Below, piece after piece: positions 60,770 through 64,000 of a stretch of 64,000 bases of DNA (position 1 is the stretch's first letter; every line of letters begins with the position of its first letter). Position numbers and translations under genes: made by a program. Where the stretch lies: the NCBI GenBank assembly GCA_964346765.1, contig CAYFWB010000004.1:62001-126000 (forward strand). Direction: 5' to 3'. The DNA comes from JBGSPQ01 sp964346765 (GTDB taxonomy: Bacteria > Patescibacteriota > Gracilibacteria > UBA1369). Under the pieces are notes generated by a model. The model searched no databases. It was not told the DNA's origin and worked only from the letters and a program-made list of their open reading frames with translations.

Positions 60770-61399
60770 TTATTTTGCCTTGGCTTCGATTATGGCTTTG
60801 ATTGCCATTACGCCGACTATGGTTGAGCGTTCTGTTTCGGCCAGTTTCATCTGGATGAATTTGACGGTTTCTTTTAGGTCGGGGATCATTTTGTGTTCCA
60901 GGGCGTTTACGCGGCGGCGCGTTGTTTCCAGTTCCGCGGCCAATCTTTCCGCCTGTTTCTCGATTTCGGCCAGCTTGATCATTAGTGGGAATGCTTCTTG
61001 GAAGGCAGCAAGCGCGATATCCAGTTCTCCGGATGTTTGTACGTAACCGTAATTTAAAATGTCTCCTTCTTGTTTTACTTTGAAGTAGGGGATATACACA
61101 CTCATTACGTTTTTGGTGGAGACTTCAAGATCCACGTTGGCGGACGGATAAAGCAGTGCGCCTTCAAGCATTTCGGGTAGCATCATGGATGACGCTTGCA
61201 TGAAGTTTTTGAATGCTCCGCCCAGTTTCGCTTCGATTTCTCTTCTGGTTGATTTGGCTTCACGAATGATTTCCATGAAAGTTTTCATCAGTCCGTCCTG
61301 TTTGTCTTTTAATAGTTTGTGTCCGCGCACGGCTGATTTGACTCTTTTTTTGAGGTTCAGCAGTTCCATGCGGGTTGGTTTTACGTCGAGTCGCGCCAT
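60770..61399 (-). CDS. ntpD: V-type ATPase subunit D
   Basis: Central-shaft subunit that couples the A3B3 head to the membrane ring. MARLDVKPTRMELLNLKKR is the standard start (ATG 61399, although the frame is open to 61456), followed by long helices and the C-terminal helix with RRRVNALEHKMIP. Length 209. It is third after ntpA and ntpB. A diverged copy of its last 38 codons sits at 49512, across the CRISPR island. Confidence 0.94.
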   Translation of the reverse strand: MARLDVKPTRMELLNLKKRVKSAVRGHKLLKDKQDGLMKTFMEIIREAKSTRREIEAKLGGAFKNFMQASSMMLPEMLEGALLYPSANVDLEVSTKNVMSVYIPYFKVKQEGDILNYGYVQTSGELDIALAAFQEAFPLMIKLAEIEKQAERLAAELETTRRRVNALEHKMIPDLKETVKFIQMKLAETERSTIVGVMAIKAIIEAKAK

Positions 61400-61412
61400 A
61401 GTTTGATTAATA

Positions 61413-62783
61413 TTATTTCTTAGGTAGGTATTTTTCGATGAATTCGTTTTTAACACGTTTAAGCTCGGTTGTCGGCAGAACCGTTAATAGTTCCCAACCA
61501 AGGTTAAGGGTTTGTTCGATTGTTCTGTCTTCTGTTTCGGATTGTGTGATGAATCTGCTTTCAAAGTCATTGGCGAATTGCAGATATTTAAGGTCGATAT
61601 CGGAAAGAGCCGATTCACCAAGGATGATCGCAAGGTCTCTTACTTCAAGACCTCTGGCGAATGACGCGTAAAGCTGAGCGAATAGACCTTCGTGGTCTTC
61701 ACGGGTTACTTTTCGGGCTGTCGGAGAAAGACGCGACAGTGATGGAAGTACGTTTACCGCCGGGTAAATGCCCTGTTGGTGAAGGTCTCTGCCAAGTACG
61801 ATCTGTCCTTCGGTGATGTAACCGGTAAGATCGGGAATTGGGTGAGTAATGTCGTCTTCGGGCATTGTTAGGATCGGAATTTGGGTGATTGAACCTTTTT
61901 TTCCTTTGATACGTCCGGCTCTTTCATAAATAGTGGCCAGGTCGGTATATAGATAACCGGGGTAACCACGACGTCCGGGCACCTCTTTACGGGCGGCGGA
62001 TACTTCACGCAGGGCTTCGCAGTAGTTTGTAAGGTCGGTTAAAATAACCAGTACGTGCATTCCTTTTTCATACGCCATGTATTCGGCGGTTGTTAAGGCA
62101 AGACGCGGAGTGGCTATACGTTCAACTACCGGATCGGCAGCCGTATTGATAAATAGAATTGAACGGTTGATGGATCCGGTTTTTTTAAATTCGTTGATAA
62201 AGTATTCGGCTTCTTCAAAGGTTACACCCATTGCTCCGAAGATTACGGAGAATTCGGCTCCTTCGTCGCCTCCCACTTTGGCCTGACGGGCGATTTGCGC
62301 CGCAACTTGTGAGTGAGGTAGACCGGCGCCGGAGAATACGGGGAGTTTTTGTCCGCGTACCAGTGTGTTTAACGCGTCTATTGTGGAAATTCCGGTTTGG
62401 ATAAAGTCGTTTGGAAAGTCTCTTGAATAGGGGTTGATGGGGGCTCCGTTAATGTTGAGTCTTTTTTCCGGGATGATTTCCGGGCCTTCGTCGATCGGTT
62501 TCCCTGATCCGGAAAATACTCTTCCGAGCATGTCTTCGGATACGCCGATTTCCAGCGGTTTGCCAAGGAATTTGGCTTTTGTCCCTTCTGTGGTAATGCC
62601 CTGCGTGGTTTCGAACATCTGTACGAGAGCTTTGTCTTCGTTAACTTCCAGTACGCGACCCATTCTTTTCATGCCGTCGGGAGTGGTCATTTCTACCAGC
62701 TCTTCGTATTTTACTCCTTCCACGTTTTCCACCAGAATCAGCGGACCCGCGATCTCGGTTAATGTTTTATATTCTTTCTGCAT
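61413..62783 (-). CDS. ntpB: V-type ATPase subunit B (non-catalytic)
   Basis: Regulatory subunit alternating with A in the head. Typical parts: GAGLPHSQVAAQIARQA in place of a functional P-loop, GVTFEEAEYF, VLILTDLTNYCEALREVSAA-like block and LPSLSRLSPTARKVTREDH. Length 456. It lies between ntpA and ntpD with gaps of 50 and 13 nt. Direction of pumping (H+ or Na+) cannot be read from this subunit. Confidence 0.95.
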   Translation of the reverse strand: MQKEYKTLTEIAGPLILVENVEGVKYEELVEMTTPDGMKRMGRVLEVNEDKALVQMFETTQGITTEGTKAKFLGKPLEIGVSEDMLGRVFSGSGKPIDEGPEIIPEKRLNINGAPINPYSRDFPNDFIQTGISTIDALNTLVRGQKLPVFSGAGLPHSQVAAQIARQAKVGGDEGAEFSVIFGAMGVTFEEAEYFINEFKKTGSINRSILFINTAADPVVERIATPRLALTTAEYMAYEKGMHVLVILTDLTNYCEALREVSAARKEVPGRRGYPGYLYTDLATIYERAGRIKGKKGSITQIPILTMPEDDITHPIPDLTGYITEGQIVLGRDLHQQGIYPAVNVLPSLSRLSPTARKVTREDHEGLFAQLYASFARGLEVRDLAIILGESALSDIDLKYLQFANDFESRFITQSETEDRTIEQTLNLGWELLTVLPTTELKRVKNEFIEKYLPKK

Positions 62784-62833
62784 GATGATTTGTGGTGATT
62801 ATTATATTTAATTATTTGAGTATTCGCGCTTTT

Positions 62834-64000
62834 TTATGCTCCGTGGACGGCGGCGTCGGCAAGGACTTCGTGTCCCTCTCTTTTTTCTGTCGGTTCAGCA
62901 TTATCTTCTTTAGTTGTCTTGTTGGCGAAAGCGGCGATTTCTTCTTTGATTTTCTTTTCAAGTTCTTCGTATTTGTTCAGTTCTTCATGGGAGTATTCTT
63001 TACATCTGACCACTTCCTGCAGTACGGGAAGTTTCAGGAATTCTTCGAATTCGAATCCTTCTTTGTCCACGTATTTGATCGCTTCTTTGTAAATTGTCAT
63101 GATGGTGCGAAGCATCCAGTATTGTTTCTTTAAAGGAGTGTAAGCGTCTATATAGTCGAAAGCGTTTTGGAACAGGAAGTCTTCACGTATGGATTTTGAT
63201 GTTTCAAGTACCAGTCTTTCTCTTGGTGAAAGCGCGTCCATACCCACAAGTCTTACGATTTCTTCAAGTTTGGCTTCCTGTTGTAAAAGGGTTGTTGCTT
63301 CTGTTCTGATTTTGCCGTAGTCGTCGGCAACGTTTTCTTTCCAGTATTCGGCGATGTTATCAAGATAAAGTGAGTAACTTGTCAGCCAGTTGATAGCCGG
63401 GAAGTGTCTCTTGTAAGCCAGTTTAGCATCTAGGCCCCAGAACACTTTGGTAACGCGAAGCGTGTTTTGCGTTACAGGTTCTGAAAGGTCACCACCGGGA
63501 GGGGAAACGGCCCCGATTACTGTGACGGAACCTTTTCTGTCGTCTCCGCCAATGGTTCTAACGTAACCCGCTCTTTCGTAGAATTCGGCAGTTTTGGAAC
63601 CAAGATAAGCGGGGTATCCTTCTTCACCCGGCATTTCTTCCAAACGTCCGGACATTTCACGCATGGCTTCGGCCCAACGTGATGTCGAGTCGGCCATAAG
63701 CGCGACGTTGTATCCCATATCTCTGTAGTATTCGGCGATTGTAATTCCCGTGTAAACGGAAGCTTCACGAGCCGCTACCGGCATGTTTGAAGTGTTTGCG
63801 ATCATGATTGTTCGTTTCATCAAAGGTTCTCCGGTGTTGGGATCTTCAAGGTGAGGGAATTCTAAAAGTACGTCGGTCATTTCGTTTCCGCGTTCTCCGC
63901 ATCCAATGTAAACCACCACTTCGGCGTTTGAGAATTTGGCTAGAGATTGCTGTGTCACGGTTTTACCGGCCCCGAAAGGTCCGGGGATGCAAGCGGCTCC
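62834..64000 (-). CDS. ntpA: V-type ATPase subunit A, C-terminal part (cut by the window edge)
   Basis: Catalytic subunit that hydrolyses ATP. The frame is open to the window edge, where GPFGAGKTVT is the Walker A motif, so the start lies beyond 64000. CGERGNEM, LMADSTSRWAEAMREMS and VISPPGGDLSEP-type segments (SPPGGD present) confirm subunit A. The last 30 residues are charged and low in complexity. A GTG at 63958 is not the start, because the P-loop lies upstream of it. Confidence 0.96.
   Translation of the reverse strand, partial: GAACIPGPFGAGKTVTQQSLAKFSNAEVVVYIGCGERGNEMTDVLLEFPHLEDPNTGEPLMKRTIMIANTSNMPVAAREASVYTGITIAEYYRDMGYNVALMADSTSRWAEAMREMSGRLEEMPGEEGYPAYLGSKTAEFYERAGYVRTIGGDDRKGSVTVIGAVSPPGGDLSEPVTQNTLRVTKVFWGLDAKLAYKRHFPAINWLTSYSLYLDNIAEYWKENVADDYGKIRTEATTLLQQEAKLEEIVRLVGMDALSPRERLVLETSKSIREDFLFQNAFDYIDAYTPLKKQYWMLRTIMTIYKEAIKYVDKEGFEFEEFLKLPVLQEVVRCKEYSHEELNKYEELEKKIKEEIAAFANKTTKEDNAEPTEKREGHEVLADAAVHGA

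Noticed and set aside
1..64000. UGA recoded as glycine, as in some related phyla
   Set aside because: Several conserved genes end at TGA at the expected family length, and no in-frame TGA is needed inside any conserved domain.
1..64000. tRNA or rRNA genes
   Set aside because: Reading the intergenic stretches on both strands by eye gave no cloverleaf or rRNA-like segment; a covariance search would be decisive.

Overview
The window reads as a chromosome segment of a Patescibacteria/CPR bacterium, most likely Peregrinibacteria or a close relative. The pointers are: a full S10-spc-alpha ribosomal cluster with no rpmD (L30) between rpsE and rplO, a V-type rather than F-type ATPase operon, almost no Shine-Dalgarno sequences before start codons, SLH-domain surface proteins, and a Cas12a of the kind known from candidate phyla. 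TGA is an ordinary stop here (ldh and cas12a end on it), so the UGA-glycine code of Absconditabacteria/Gracilibacteria sensu stricto does not apply. The phylum is an inference; no rRNA gene is present.

Layout. 1-9.0 kb (+ strand): pyrimidine genes pyrC, pyrD, pyrK, pyrE and pyrF, interleaved with an SLH protein, L-lactate dehydrogenase, a HAD phosphatase and a histidine phosphatase. 9.0-10.6 kb: a TrpR-family repressor with a TrpR-like operator, a possible attenuator, and an orphan trpB. 10.6-15.4 kb (- strand): rsmA, a DUF167 gene, a Ca2+-type P-ATPase and trmD. 15.5-17.3 kb: an FHA/PP2C protein. 17.3-37.2 kb (- strand): rpsI-rplM, the alpha, spc and S10 operons, tuf and fusA, all housekeeping. 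37.4-39.2 kb (- strand): a small operon of membrane protein, CsoR/CstR-like repressor and thioredoxin behind a promoter with an embedded CsoR-type operator.

39.5-60.8 kb is an accessory region. It holds an SLH-nuclease fusion, a truncated IS110 transposase, a BcgI-like restriction-modification module (HsdS, AAA ATPase, Fic, nuclease-methylase fusion), an HNH nuclease with homing-endonuclease-associated repeats, a DUF2130 nuclease-like protein, a 704-residue protein made of five copies of an unrecognised repeat, a broken MobC-like gene, and a complete type V-A CRISPR locus: cas12a, cas4, cas1, cas2 and nine 36-nt repeats. 60.8-64 kb (- strand): V-ATPase subunits D, B and A, the last cut by the window edge.

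The most informative structural observation is a repeated architecture. An orphan copy of the 3' end of ntpD lies at 49512-49628 while the intact ntpD lies beyond the Cas12a locus at 60770, and an orphan copy of the 3' end of the hsdM-like gene lies at 44247-44390 while the intact gene lies beyond fic. In both cases the order along the target gene is intact gene, accessory cargo, displaced old tail. This suggests that defence cargo entered by replacing the 3' ends of resident genes.
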